A DNA stretch of 41,904 nt from Peptoniphilus gorbachii (GTDB taxonomy: Bacteria; Bacillota; Clostridia; Tissierellales; Peptoniphilaceae): the NCBI RefSeq assembly GCF_016908115.1, contig NZ_JAFBDH010000010.1, positions 1 through 41,904 on the forward strand. The letters run 5' to 3'. The notes under the pieces were generated by a model. It searched no databases. It was not told where the DNA came from and saw nothing but the letters and a program-made list of their open reading frames with translations. The stretch's first letter is position 1. Every line of letters starts with the position of its first letter. Both the position numbers and the translations under genes were made by a program. Below, one piece after another: positions 7,680 through 15,777 of the stretch.

Positions 7680-9524
7680 TTATTCGTCGAAGCCACCTGT
7701 GTAGAGCTTGTAATAAATTCCTCTCTGTTCTAGCAAGTCTTTGTGGTCGCCTCTTTCTACAATTTCTCCATTTTGAAGAACTATTATTACATCAGAGTTC
7801 ATAATTGTGGAGAGCCTGTGGGCGATTACAAAAGTAGTTCTTCCCTTCATGATTTGGTCCATGCCCTCTTGAACAATTTTTTCTGTACGAGAGTCGATGG
7901 ATGATGTCGCCTCGTCTAGGATCATAACTGGCGGATTAAATATTTCTGCTCTTGCAATGGATAAAAGCTGCATTTGTCCTTCAGAAAGTTCGCCTCCAGC
8001 TCCAGTGATGAGAGTGTCGTAGCCATCTTCTAGGTTCTTTATGAAGTCGTGAGCGTTAGTCCTCTTAGCCACTTCAATAGTTTTATCCATGTCAAGGTCA
8101 TCTACAGAGTAATTTATATTTTCTGCAATTGTTCCTGTGAAGAGGTGGGTGTCTTGAAGAACCATGCCAAGTGATGATCTTAGGTCCTTCTTTTTTATTC
8201 TTTTTATGTCAATGCCGTCGAAGGTAATTTCGCCATTGTCAATGTCATAAAATCTGTTAATTAAATTTGTAATTGTAGTTTTTCCTGCACCAGTTGCACC
8301 AACAAAGGCAACTTTTTGCCCTGGCTTGGCGTAGAGATTTAAATTTTTCAAAACTTTATTTTTGCCATCATAGGAAAAGTCTACATCCTTAAATCTTATG
8401 TCGCCTAAAAGTTCTCTATATTCATCTGTATTTAAGTCATGCCAAAAATATTTTTCTTTGCCATCTATATTTTTAAGAACTTTTTCAACATCGCCTGAAT
8501 AATCTTCTGGCTCAACTTCCAAAAATTCAAAAATTCTTCTTGCACCTGCAAGGGCAAGGACCACAGAATTTATATTGCCGCCAATTTGTCCCATGGGACC
8601 AGTTATAGTTCTTGATAATTGCAAGAAAGATGCAACTACACCAACTGTTATGCCAAAGCCACCATGAACTGCCATTAGTCCACCAATGAGGGCAAATAAA
8701 ATATATTGAAAATTTCCAATGCCAAAGATCAAGGGGAATAAAAACAAGCCCAGCCTATTGGCAATCATTGTGTTATTCATAAGTTCGTCGTTAATAACTT
8801 TAAAGTCCTCTTTTGCAACATCTTCGTGATTAAAAACTTTTACAACTTTTAGCCCGTCAATCATTTCTTCGATGTAGCCATTAGTTTTTGCAAGAGAATT
8901 TTGTTGGCTCAAAAAATAATGAGAAGACTTGCCCCCAATTACATTCATGACAAAAATCATAAGTCCCACTGTAAAAATTATTACAAGGGAAAGAGTAGCT
9001 GATTGTGAAAACATGGCAATTAAAACCATAAGTATTGTCATAAGTGATGACACAAAGGAAGGAAAGGACTGAGCAATCATGTCGCCAAGTGCCCTGACAT
9101 CATTTGTGTAGTAGGACATAATGTCGCCGTGACTTTTTTTATCAAAGTAAGACACTGGAAGAGTCTGCATCTTTTTAAACATAATCTTTCTCATATCGCC
9201 AAGGGTATTTTCAGAGATGTAAACCATAAGCCTTGAATAGCTAAAGGATGAAATAACACCAATAGATAAAAATATTCCCATTTTAATTAACATGGCTAGG
9301 AGATTTGAAAAGTCTGGAGTATCCATTTTTAAAAGAGGAAGTATATAGTCATCAATTAAAAATCTCATAAATATTGAAACTGAAATTGTGGCAAGAGATG
9401 AAATTATTACCATAACAGAAACTGCAAGAAGTTTATACTTGTGTCTTTTAAAAATAAAGGACAACAATTTTTTTGCAGCTTCTTTATTTTCCTTTGATGT
9501 AATTTTTGTCCTATTCTTTTGCAT
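7680..9524 (-). CDS. Heterodimeric ABC exporter, catalytically complete subunit
   Basis: A 614-aa half-transporter: about six membrane helices in the first 330 residues, then an ATPase domain. Walker A is GATGAGKTT, the signature is LSEGQ, Walker B is ILDEATSSID with the catalytic Glu538, and the switch is His569 (IAHRLSTI). An extra ~40-residue segment lies between the membrane and ATPase domains. The start is placed at ATG 9524 with GGTGAT five bases upstream; a longer frame back to 9584 lies inside the upstream gene. It overlaps that gene by 14 bases. It pairs with the partner next door as in BmrCD/LmrCD/TM287-288 multidrug exporters. The substrate is unknown. Confidence 0.9.
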   Translation of the reverse strand: MQKNRTKITSKENKEAAKKLLSFIFKRHKYKLLAVSVMVIISSLATISVSIFMRFLIDDYILPLLKMDTPDFSNLLAMLIKMGIFLSIGVISSFSYSRLMVYISENTLGDMRKIMFKKMQTLPVSYFDKKSHGDIMSYYTNDVRALGDMIAQSFPSFVSSLMTILMVLIAMFSQSATLSLVIIFTVGLMIFVMNVIGGKSSHYFLSQQNSLAKTNGYIEEMIDGLKVVKVFNHEDVAKEDFKVINDELMNNTMIANRLGLFLFPLIFGIGNFQYILFALIGGLMAVHGGFGITVGVVASFLQLSRTITGPMGQIGGNINSVVLALAGARRIFEFLEVEPEDYSGDVEKVLKNIDGKEKYFWHDLNTDEYRELLGDIRFKDVDFSYDGKNKVLKNLNLYAKPGQKVAFVGATGAGKTTITNLINRFYDIDNGEITFDGIDIKRIKKKDLRSSLGMVLQDTHLFTGTIAENINYSVDDLDMDKTIEVAKRTNAHDFIKNLEDGYDTLITGAGGELSEGQMQLLSIARAEIFNPPVMILDEATSSIDSRTEKIVQEGMDQIMKGRTTFVIAHRLSTIMNSDVIIVLQNGEIVERGDHKDLLEQRGIYYKLYTGGFDE

Positions 9525-11247
9525 CAAAATCACCGTCACTTTCTTGAGTTTCATTAATTTCTCTATAGATTGGACTTTTTTCAATTAACTCAGCGTGTTT
9601 TCCTATAGATTCAATTTCGCCAAGATCCATTACGAGAGTGTAGTCAGTATTTTTTAGGGACTTAATTTTTTGTGATATCAAAATTTTTGTCATGTCAGGT
9701 CTTAAATTATTTAGAGAAGCAATTATTTTTTCTTCAGTCTTGTTGTCAAGGGCAGAAGTTGAATCATCCATAATTAAAATTTTTGGATTCTTTAAAATAG
9801 ATCTTGCAAGGGAAATTCTCTGCCTTTGTCCACCAGAAAAGTTTGTGCCGCCTCTTTGTACCATCATGTCTAAATCTTTTTCCACATCAATAAAGTCATC
9901 GCAAGAGGCAATATAAAGTGCTTCCTTTAAGTCATCGTCAGATAAATTTTCATTTGCCCACTTTAAATTTTCGCGAAGAGTTCCAGTGAAAAGTTGATTT
10001 TTTTGTAGGACAACAGAAACCTCATCTCTTAGAGAAACTAAATCGTAATTTTTAACATTTTCTCCAGCAACTATTACATTGCCACTACTAGTGTCAAAAA
10101 GTCTTGCTATTAAACTTATTAGAGTAGATTTACCAGATCCTGTTGGACCAATTATGCCCACATAATCGCCAGAATTTATTTTAAGATTTATATTTTTTAA
10201 AACAGATTTTTCTAGGTCGCCTGAATAAGAAAAGTAAACATGGTCAAAAATAATTTCTCCATCTTTTACATCTTTCACAGAATTTTCTGGGCTTACAATA
10301 GATGGTTTAGTTGCTATTACATCATTAATTCTTCTAATGGAGTTACGTGCAATTGTAATTTGAACAAGTATTATTGAAAGCATCATTAGAGAAATTTGAA
10401 TTTGAATGGCATAAGTTACAAGTCCTGTAAGAGCTCCTGTAGACATATTTCCTGCCACAATAAAATGACTTCCCAGCCAAGCAATTAAAATTGTCATGAG
10501 ATAAGTGGAAAAGTTCATTAGTGGATTTGAAAGGGCAAGAAGTTTTGACGCCTTGATGTAATTATTTTTTAAGTCATCAGAAATATGGTCGAATTTTTTT
10601 ATTTCCTTGTCTTCTTTTACAAAGGATTTTACAACTCTTATGGCAGATAAATTTTCAGACACGTCTGTATTTAATTTGTCTGTAATTTTAAAAACTCTTT
10701 CAAAAATTGGATAGGCGCCCTTAATTATATAGCCCATGCCAAGGGCAATTAGGGGGATTATAATTACAAAGGTTGGCGCAAGTTCTCTTGAAAGCTTAAA
10801 AGACATAATAAAGCAAAAAATTAGGGTGAGAGGAGACCTTATTGCAATTCTAATTGTCATTTGAAAAGCCATTTGTACCATTTGTACATCAGTAGTCATT
10901 CTTGTTATAAGAGTTCCCCTCTTAAACTTATCCATATTTTCAAAGGAAAAATTTGTTATGTTTTGAAACATGGAGTAGCGCATATTTTTTGCAAGACCAG
11001 AGGATGCCTTTGTTGCCATATAACCTGAGATAATTCCTGTGGCAAGGGATATTCCTGCAACTACAAATAAAATAAGTCCATAGTGGATTATATTTTCACT
11101 TGAATTTTTAAGAATCCCCTCATCAATTATTTTTGTCATGAAAAAGGGAATTGCTGCGTTCATTAATACTTCTATTAAAACAAAAAAAGGCGAGAGAATA
11201 GCATACTTTTTATACTCGCCTAAATTATCGAAAATAATTTTTAACAT
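9511..11247 (-). CDS. Heterodimeric ABC exporter, degenerate-site subunit
   Basis: A 578-aa half-transporter with about six membrane helices, then an ATPase domain with GPTGSGKST and signature FSGGQ. Walker B ends in Asp-Asp (Asp494, Asp495) where a catalytic Glu is usual, and the switch residue is Gln526 (ISQKI) in place of His. These are the hallmark changes of the non-hydrolysing site in heterodimeric exporters. Its intact signature would complete the active site of the other subunit, whose LSEGQ would complete the degenerate one. AGGAAGTG precedes the start. A possible promoter (TAGACA-17-TACATT) lies upstream in the divergent gap with the gene at 11413. Confidence 0.9.
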   Translation of the reverse strand: MLKIIFDNLGEYKKYAILSPFFVLIEVLMNAAIPFFMTKIIDEGILKNSSENIIHYGLILFVVAGISLATGIISGYMATKASSGLAKNMRYSMFQNITNFSFENMDKFKRGTLITRMTTDVQMVQMAFQMTIRIAIRSPLTLIFCFIMSFKLSRELAPTFVIIIPLIALGMGYIIKGAYPIFERVFKITDKLNTDVSENLSAIRVVKSFVKEDKEIKKFDHISDDLKNNYIKASKLLALSNPLMNFSTYLMTILIAWLGSHFIVAGNMSTGALTGLVTYAIQIQISLMMLSIILVQITIARNSIRRINDVIATKPSIVSPENSVKDVKDGEIIFDHVYFSYSGDLEKSVLKNINLKINSGDYVGIIGPTGSGKSTLISLIARLFDTSSGNVIVAGENVKNYDLVSLRDEVSVVLQKNQLFTGTLRENLKWANENLSDDDLKEALYIASCDDFIDVEKDLDMMVQRGGTNFSGGQRQRISLARSILKNPKILIMDDSTSALDNKTEEKIIASLNNLRPDMTKILISQKIKSLKNTDYTLVMDLGEIESIGKHAELIEKSPIYREINETQESDGDFDAKE

Positions 11248-11372
11248 ATAACACTTCCTAAATTTTTAATATAACGCAATGTATTTACCCAAAAATATTT
11301 TGTCTAAAACTTTACTAAATTTATTATAATACTTTACTCAAATGAATTGAAATCATATCTTTTTTGTAATAT

Positions 11373-11378
11373 TATAAT
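11373..11378 (+). promoter_or_regulatory. -10 box for the gene at 11413
   Basis: TATAAT lies 34 bases before the start codon. No well-spaced -35 box is visible (a TTGAAA is 20 bases upstream), so the promoter call rests on the -10 alone. Confidence 0.4.
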
Positions 11379-11412
11379 AATAAGGATGTTTTATTATTAA
11401 TGGAGGGATATT

Positions 11413-11652
11413 ATGACAGACAATAAAAAAGAAAAAGATTTAATTGAAAATTCATCAACTCTTTCTGATTCAAAAAAGAAAGAAATGAAGGCAAATATGG
11501 AACAACAAAAGGAAATTAACCCAGCACATAGACCAGATTCTGATTTATATGCAAAATCAGAAGGAAAAGATCCTGAAACTGGAATTGAAATTCCAACAGA
11601 TCAAGAAGTTGAAGAAGCAAAAGAATGGGTTGACAACGAAAACAGAATGTAA
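11413..11652 (+). CDS. Small hydrophilic protein of unknown function
   Basis: A 79-aa, highly charged protein with no Cys, no Trp except one near the end and no hydrophobic segment; the composition suggests an unfolded, heat-soluble cytosolic protein. GGAGGG seven bases upstream and a terminator just downstream show a real monocistronic gene. The C-terminal part (DPETGIEIPTDQEVEEAKEWV) looks the most conserved in style. I do not recognise the family. Confidence 0.75.
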   Translation: MTDNKKEKDLIENSSTLSDSKKKEMKANMEQQKEINPAHRPDSDLYAKSEGKDPETGIEIPTDQEVEEAKEWVDNENRM

Positions 11653-11657
11653 AATAT

Positions 11658-11679
11658 GGCCTAGTGATAGGCCTTTTTT
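11658..11679 (+). terminator. Terminator after the small hydrophilic protein gene
   Basis: GGCCTA, loop GTGA, TAGGCC, then TTTTTT. The stem is only six pairs, so some read-through into the PAP2 gene 15 bases on is likely; no separate promoter for that gene is visible. Confidence 0.75.
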
Positions 11680-11693
11680 CATAAGAGGTGCAA

Positions 11694-12245
11694 ATGGATA
11701 AAAAATTTTTAAATTGGCTCCTTGGCATAAGGAACGATAATTTAAATAGATATATGATTGCAATTACACACCTTGGCACTGGAGGTGCTATTTGGCTTTT
11801 TACCACCTTTATTTTATTTTACTTGGGATTTAGAGTTGAAAGCATAAATATAGCCTTGGCACTAATATTTAATGGAATAATATGCAATTTACTTTTAAAA
11901 AATATTTTGAAGAGAAAAAGGCCTTCATGGATTTCAAAGGTTGAACTTCTTATTAAAAATCCAACGGATTTCTCTTTTCCATCAGGTCACGCATCTTCAT
12001 CCTTTGCCGCTGCCTTAACAATTTATTTTTATTTTAAGGGAATGGGAATATTTTTCTTATTTATTGCAACTCTTATTGCCATTTCTAGGATTTATCACTT
12101 TGTGCATTACCCTAGCGATGTAATAATTGGCGCAATACTTGGAATAGGCATTGCCATTATTACAAAAAATAATTATGACAAATTTATATTAGAATTTTTG
12201 CAAGAAAATGCAGAATTTTTATTTAGACCTCTTCCTAAGATCTGA
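11694..12245 (+). CDS. PAP2-family membrane phosphatase
   Basis: A 183-aa protein with several membrane helices and the three phosphatase motifs in order: KxxxxxxRP-like (KRKRP), PSGH and SRxxxxxHxxxD (SRIYHFVHYPSD). Members remove phosphate from lipid phosphates such as undecaprenyl diphosphate or phosphatidic acid on the outer membrane face. The ATG at 11694, with AAGAGG five bases upstream, is preferred to the in-frame GTG at 11688, which would overlap that ribosome site. Its last 27 bases overlap the 3' end of tadA on the other strand. Confidence 0.88.
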   Translation: MDKKFLNWLLGIRNDNLNRYMIAITHLGTGGAIWLFTTFILFYLGFRVESINIALALIFNGIICNLLLKNILKRKRPSWISKVELLIKNPTDFSFPSGHASSSFAAALTIYFYFKGMGIFFLFIATLIAISRIYHFVHYPSDVIIGAILGIGIAIITKNNYDKFILEFLQENAEFLFRPLPKI

Positions 12246-12671
12246 AAAGAAATTACTAATTAAGCTTGCACATTCTCTCTCTAAGATACCAGACTCATAA
12301 CTTATCTTGTGATTAGTTATGAGTTTTTCTATTTTTTGATGAGAAATAACTGCACCAAATCTTTTATTTCTTGCACCGAAATATAAATTTTTTATGCGGG
12401 CATTTAAAATTGCCCCAACACACATAAGGCAGGGCTCTAAAGTAACATAGATATCACAGCCTTCCAAGTGATAAGAATTCAAATTTTTTGATGCCATTTT
12501 TATAGCCATAATTTCTGCATGGGCGATAGGAGAGCGAAGCTCTTCTTTTTTATTGTAGCCATAACCAATTATTTTATTATTTTTTACTATGACACATCCT
12601 ATAGGGACATCATCAGATAAAAGTGAGCGGCCTGCATATCGGATTGCCTTTTTCATATACTTGATTTCCAT
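12219..12671 (-). CDS. tadA: tRNA adenosine(34) deaminase
   Basis: A 150-aa zinc deaminase that makes inosine at the wobble position of tRNA-Arg(ACG). The zinc site and proton shuttle are seen as HAE (His51, Glu53) and PCLMC (Cys81, Cys84). The N-terminal YMKKAIRYA is typical of the family. The start lies six bases after an extended -10 box and has no ribosome site, so the mRNA may be leaderless. The 3' end overlaps the PAP2 gene by 27 bases with no room for a terminator between them. Confidence 0.92.
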   Translation of the reverse strand: MEIKYMKKAIRYAGRSLLSDDVPIGCVIVKNNKIIGYGYNKKEELRSPIAHAEIMAIKMASKNLNSYHLEGCDIYVTLEPCLMCVGAILNARIKNLYFGARNKRFGAVISHQKIEKLITNHKISYESGILERECASLISNFFSDLRKRSK

Positions 12672-12677
12672 AAAAAT

Positions 12678-12685
12678 ATTATAGC
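12678..12685 (-). promoter_or_regulatory. Extended -10 promoter of tadA (leaderless start)
   Basis: On the minus strand TGCTATAAT ends six bases before the tadA ATG, so transcription should begin at or within a base of the A of ATG. No Shine-Dalgarno is present. Confidence 0.5.
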
Positions 12686-12753
12686 AAATAAAAAATTTAA
12701 TTGTAGATTAAGTAATTTACTTTGATAAAAGAATATATGAAAAATATTCTCTG

Positions 12754-12762
12754 TGATATAAT
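12754..12762 (+). promoter_or_regulatory. Extended -10 promoter of the selenium operon
   Basis: TGATATAAT lies 16 bases before the selD start. A small inverted repeat, GAATAT/ATATTC (12731-12749), sits just upstream. No good -35 box is seen, which is usual for extended -10 promoters. Confidence 0.5.
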
Positions 12763-12778
12763 ATTTAAAGGTGATAAT

Positions 12779-13798
12779 ATGCCAGAAATAAATTTAGAAC
12801 TAGAAGTTTGCGGTGGCTGCAATGAAAAAATTGGCATCAAAGATTTATCTAGCCTTTTAAAAGATTTAAATCCCTACAAGAGAAAAGAAATCACAGTTGG
12901 CTTTGATGGAAAAGACGATGCCTGTGTCTATAAAATAAATGAAGACATATCCCTAGTTGAGAGCCTGGACTTTTTTTCTACAATGGTAAAAAACCCCTAC
13001 GACTTTGGAAGAATTGCATCAACAAATGCAATTTCTGATATATATGCCATGGGGGCAGAACCAAAATTTGCCCTAAATATAGTTTGCTTTCCTGAAGGAG
13101 AAAATCTTGAAATTTTAAAGGAAATTCTTCGTGGAGCTGAAGATATTTGTAGAGAAGCAGAAGTTTCTATTAGTGGAGGTCATTCCATTCACGATAGAAA
13201 AATAAAATTTGGTCAATGCGTAACTGGACTTGTGAAAAATAATGAAATTTGGAAAAATAGTGGTGCAGAAGTTGGCGATTATTTTATTCTCACAAAACCA
13301 CTTGGCGTGAGCCTAGTTATGAGTGCCTATTCTGTGGGTGAAACTAGTGAAGAAAACTACATAGAAGCAATAAAAAATATGACCACTTTAAATAAATATG
13401 CAGCAGAAATTTTAAAAAAATATAAGCTTTCTTCTGTTACAGATGTTACAGGATTTGGTCTTATTGGTCATCTCGACGAGTGCACTGAAGAATCTGTAGA
13501 AATTTTTGCAGATGAAATAAATTTCTTGCCGGGAAGTTATGAAGCTGCCAGCGACTTTTTATTTACTGCAGGTGGCGAGAGAAATAGAAAGGCATTAGAA
13601 GATAAGGTTGAATTTACTTTTAATGATTTTGCCTTAGAAGAAGTCCTTTTTGATCCACAGACTTCAGGCGGACTTCTCTTTGCTGCGAAAAAAGACCAGG
13701 CAGAAAAAATTTTAGATGAAATGAAAGAAAGTGGCATCCCAGCTTTTTATGTTGGTCGAGTAATCTCAAGAGAAAATAAAAAATTTAAGGTGATATAA
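12779..13798 (+). CDS. selD: Selenide, water dikinase (selenophosphate synthetase)
   Basis: Makes selenophosphate, the selenium donor, from selenide and ATP. The 339-aa protein (AIR synthase-like fold) has the N-terminal motif CGGCNEK: Cys14 takes the place of the Sec/Cys catalytic residue and Lys17 the active-site Lys. ISGGHS, GLIGH and DPQTSGGLL are typical of the family. The ATG at 12779 has AAAGGTGAT just upstream; an in-frame ATG at 12722 lies before the promoter -10 and is rejected. It begins a tightly packed block of four genes (selD, yedF, DUF3343, aminotransferase). No selA, selB or Sec tRNA is in the window. Confidence 0.95.
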   Translation: MPEINLELEVCGGCNEKIGIKDLSSLLKDLNPYKRKEITVGFDGKDDACVYKINEDISLVESLDFFSTMVKNPYDFGRIASTNAISDIYAMGAEPKFALNIVCFPEGENLEILKEILRGAEDICREAEVSISGGHSIHDRKIKFGQCVTGLVKNNEIWKNSGAEVGDYFILTKPLGVSLVMSAYSVGETSEENYIEAIKNMTTLNKYAAEILKKYKLSSVTDVTGFGLIGHLDECTEESVEIFADEINFLPGSYEAASDFLFTAGGERNRKALEDKVEFTFNDFALEEVLFDPQTSGGLLFAAKKDQAEKILDEMKESGIPAFYVGRVISRENKKFKVI

Positions 13799-14374
13799 AT
13801 GGAAATTGATGCAAGAGGATATGCTTGTCCAAGGCCAGTAATTATGACTAAAAGGGCAATTAGTGAAAACAATTTAGAAGAAGTTTTAGTAAGAGTTGAT
13901 AACGAAATTGCTACAGAAAATCTAAAAAAGATGGCAGACCAATTGGGTTATAAGGCATCTGTAGTTGAAAATTCAAAGACTGATTATGAAGTTCATCTAA
14001 AAAAATCAGAAGATGGAAAAAAATCTGAAAGTGTTAGTGATGAATATGTTGTAATTTTTTCATCAGACAAACTTGGCATCGGCGAAGAAGAATTTTCCAA
14101 AAAATTAATGGAGTCCTTCACTTACGCCCTATCAGAAGAAGATAGTCATCCAAAATACATCTTGTGCTACAATTATGGAGTTCATCTAACTACAATAAAT
14201 GAAAAAACTGTAGAAGATTTTAAAAAATTAGAAGAAAAGGGCACAGAAATTTTATCCTGTGGACTTTGCCTTGAAAATTATAAATTAAAGGACTCACTTA
14301 AAATTGGCGAAATAACAAATATGTATAGAATTTGTGAAATTATGACAAAATATAAAGTCGTAAAACCATGCTAG
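13799..14374 (+). CDS. yedF: Selenium metabolism protein YedF
   Basis: A 191-aa protein with a TusA/SirA-like N-terminal domain (motif CPRP, Cys9) and a DsrE-like C-terminal domain with CGLC (ILSCGLCLENYKLKD) and GEITNMY, the two-part form known as selenium metabolism YedF. The TusA-like Cys is a plausible carrier of sulfane sulfur or selenium. It starts directly after the selD stop with AAGGTGAT as ribosome site. A Cys is also the last residue. The biochemical step is inferred from family and neighbours. Confidence 0.9.
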   Translation: MEIDARGYACPRPVIMTKRAISENNLEEVLVRVDNEIATENLKKMADQLGYKASVVENSKTDYEVHLKKSEDGKKSESVSDEYVVIFSSDKLGIGEEEFSKKLMESFTYALSEEDSHPKYILCYNYGVHLTTINEKTVEDFKKLEEKGTEILSCGLCLENYKLKDSLKIGEITNMYRICEIMTKYKVVKPC

Positions 14375-14631
14375 AATATTATCTTTTTACTTTTGATTCC
14401 TCAAATAAATCAATAAAGGCAGAAAGAGTTTTAAGAAAAAATAAATTAGCTGCAAGAGTAATACCAGTGCCTGAAGAATTATCCAAGGGCTGCGGCTTTG
14501 CTGTGAGGCTAGATGGAAATTTAGAAGAAGCAAAGAAATTTTTACAGGAAAAAGAAATTTATCCCGAGGGAATTTATAAATTTATAGAAGAAAAAACTTC
14601 CAGGAATATTATAAAGATTGGTGAAAAATGA
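14368..14631 (+). CDS. DUF3343 protein, putative Se/S carrier
   Basis: An 87-aa protein with the DUF3343 pattern: YYLFTFDS at the N terminus, IPVPEELSKGCGFAVRL in the middle (a single conserved Cys after KG). The family co-occurs with selD, yedF and class V aminotransferases and has been proposed to carry selenium or sulfur. It overlaps yedF by seven bases and the next gene by four. Confidence 0.85.
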   Translation: MLEYYLFTFDSSNKSIKAERVLRKNKLAARVIPVPEELSKGCGFAVRLDGNLEEAKKFLQEKEIYPEGIYKFIEEKTSRNIIKIGEK

Positions 14632-15764
14632 TTTACTTAGACAATTCATCTACAACCCTTATAAAACCAGATGTAGTGGCAAAAACTTTATATGAAGCTG
14701 TCGCCAGCAAAAAATTTTCCAATCCATCTCGTGGATTTTATGATGAGTCTATAAATTCAAGTGAAAAAGTCTATGATAGTCGAGAAATTCTTGCAGATTT
14801 TTTTGGCATTGATGATCCTCTTTCTATTGCCTTTACTGCAAATATTACAAGCTCACTAAATCTAGTCTTGTCATCTCTATTTAAGGCAGGCGACCACATT
14901 ATAACAAGCCTAACAGAGCACAACTCTGTCCTAAGACCTCTCTATCAACTTGAAGATAAGGGCGTAGAACTTTCTTTTATAGATATTGACCATAATTTTA
15001 ATTTAAAATTAGAGGAATTGGATAAATATTTAAAGAAGAATACAAGGGCAATAGTTATAACAGCAGAGTCCAATGTAAGTGGAGCTCTTACTGATTTAGA
15101 TTATATATATGATTTTGCCATAAAACACGATCTTTTAGTAATAATTGACGGAGCACAAGCTGCAGGGACTGCGAAAATAAAATTTAATGAGAGAAAATAT
15201 CCAAGGCTAATTTTTTGCCTAACAGGTCACAAGGCCCTTTTTGGTCCCAGTGGCACTGGAGCAATAATAGATTTATCAGGCGAAAAATTTAAAAATGTCT
15301 TTACTGGTGGCAGCGGTGTAAATTCCTTTGATAGATTTAATCCAGAGCTGATGCCCGATGTTTTCGAATATGGTACAATTAATTTTCACTCAATTATTGC
15401 CCTAGCTGCTGGGGTAAAATATATTGATGAAATAGGGATTGATGAAGTTTCATATAAAATTCACTCTTTAAGAAAAAAACTTTTTTATGGCATAAAAGAT
15501 ATTCCTGGAATAAAATTATATTCAAATGAAAAAAATTCATCTATAGTTTCCTTTAATTACAAGGACTATCCTTCATCAGAAATTTCAGAAAAATTATATA
15601 AGATGAGTAAAATTGCCTCAAGGGGAGGAATACACTGTGCACCACTTTTTCATGAGAGAGTGGGAACAAAAAATCAGGGCATAGTTAGATTATCTCTTTC
15701 CTATTTTAATAGTGAGGATGAAATAGATAAGACAATAGATACTATAAAAAAACTAAAAGATTAA
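14628..15764 (+). CDS. Cysteine desulfurase / selenocysteine lyase-like aminotransferase class V
   Basis: A 378-aa PLP enzyme. The PLP Asp lies in IIDGAQAAGT, the Schiff-base Lys in LTGHKALFGPSGTG, and a C-terminal Cys in GGIHCAPLFHE is the likely persulfide or selenide-forming residue. The sequence fits the EF2568-type subfamily, known from loci with selD, yedF and DUF3343 and selenium-dependent molybdenum hydroxylases. It would release selenium or sulfur from (seleno)cysteine for the carriers beside it. It overlaps DUF3343 by four bases (ATGA). Confidence 0.9.
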   Translation: MIYLDNSSTTLIKPDVVAKTLYEAVASKKFSNPSRGFYDESINSSEKVYDSREILADFFGIDDPLSIAFTANITSSLNLVLSSLFKAGDHIITSLTEHNSVLRPLYQLEDKGVELSFIDIDHNFNLKLEELDKYLKKNTRAIVITAESNVSGALTDLDYIYDFAIKHDLLVIIDGAQAAGTAKIKFNERKYPRLIFCLTGHKALFGPSGTGAIIDLSGEKFKNVFTGGSGVNSFDRFNPELMPDVFEYGTINFHSIIALAAGVKYIDEIGIDEVSYKIHSLRKKLFYGIKDIPGIKLYSNEKNSSIVSFNYKDYPSSEISEKLYKMSKIASRGGIHCAPLFHERVGTKNQGIVRLSLSYFNSEDEIDKTIDTIKKLKD

Positions 15765-15777
15765 AGTGGGGGGACAA

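Noticed and set aside
11516-11806. 96-codon minus-strand frame over the small hydrophilic gene and PAP2 start
   Set aside because: It overlaps a terminator and two genes that have their own ribosome sites.
12722-12778. Upstream start for selD giving 19 extra residues
   Set aside because: It lies before the extended -10 box and has no ribosome site; the ATG at 12779 has both.
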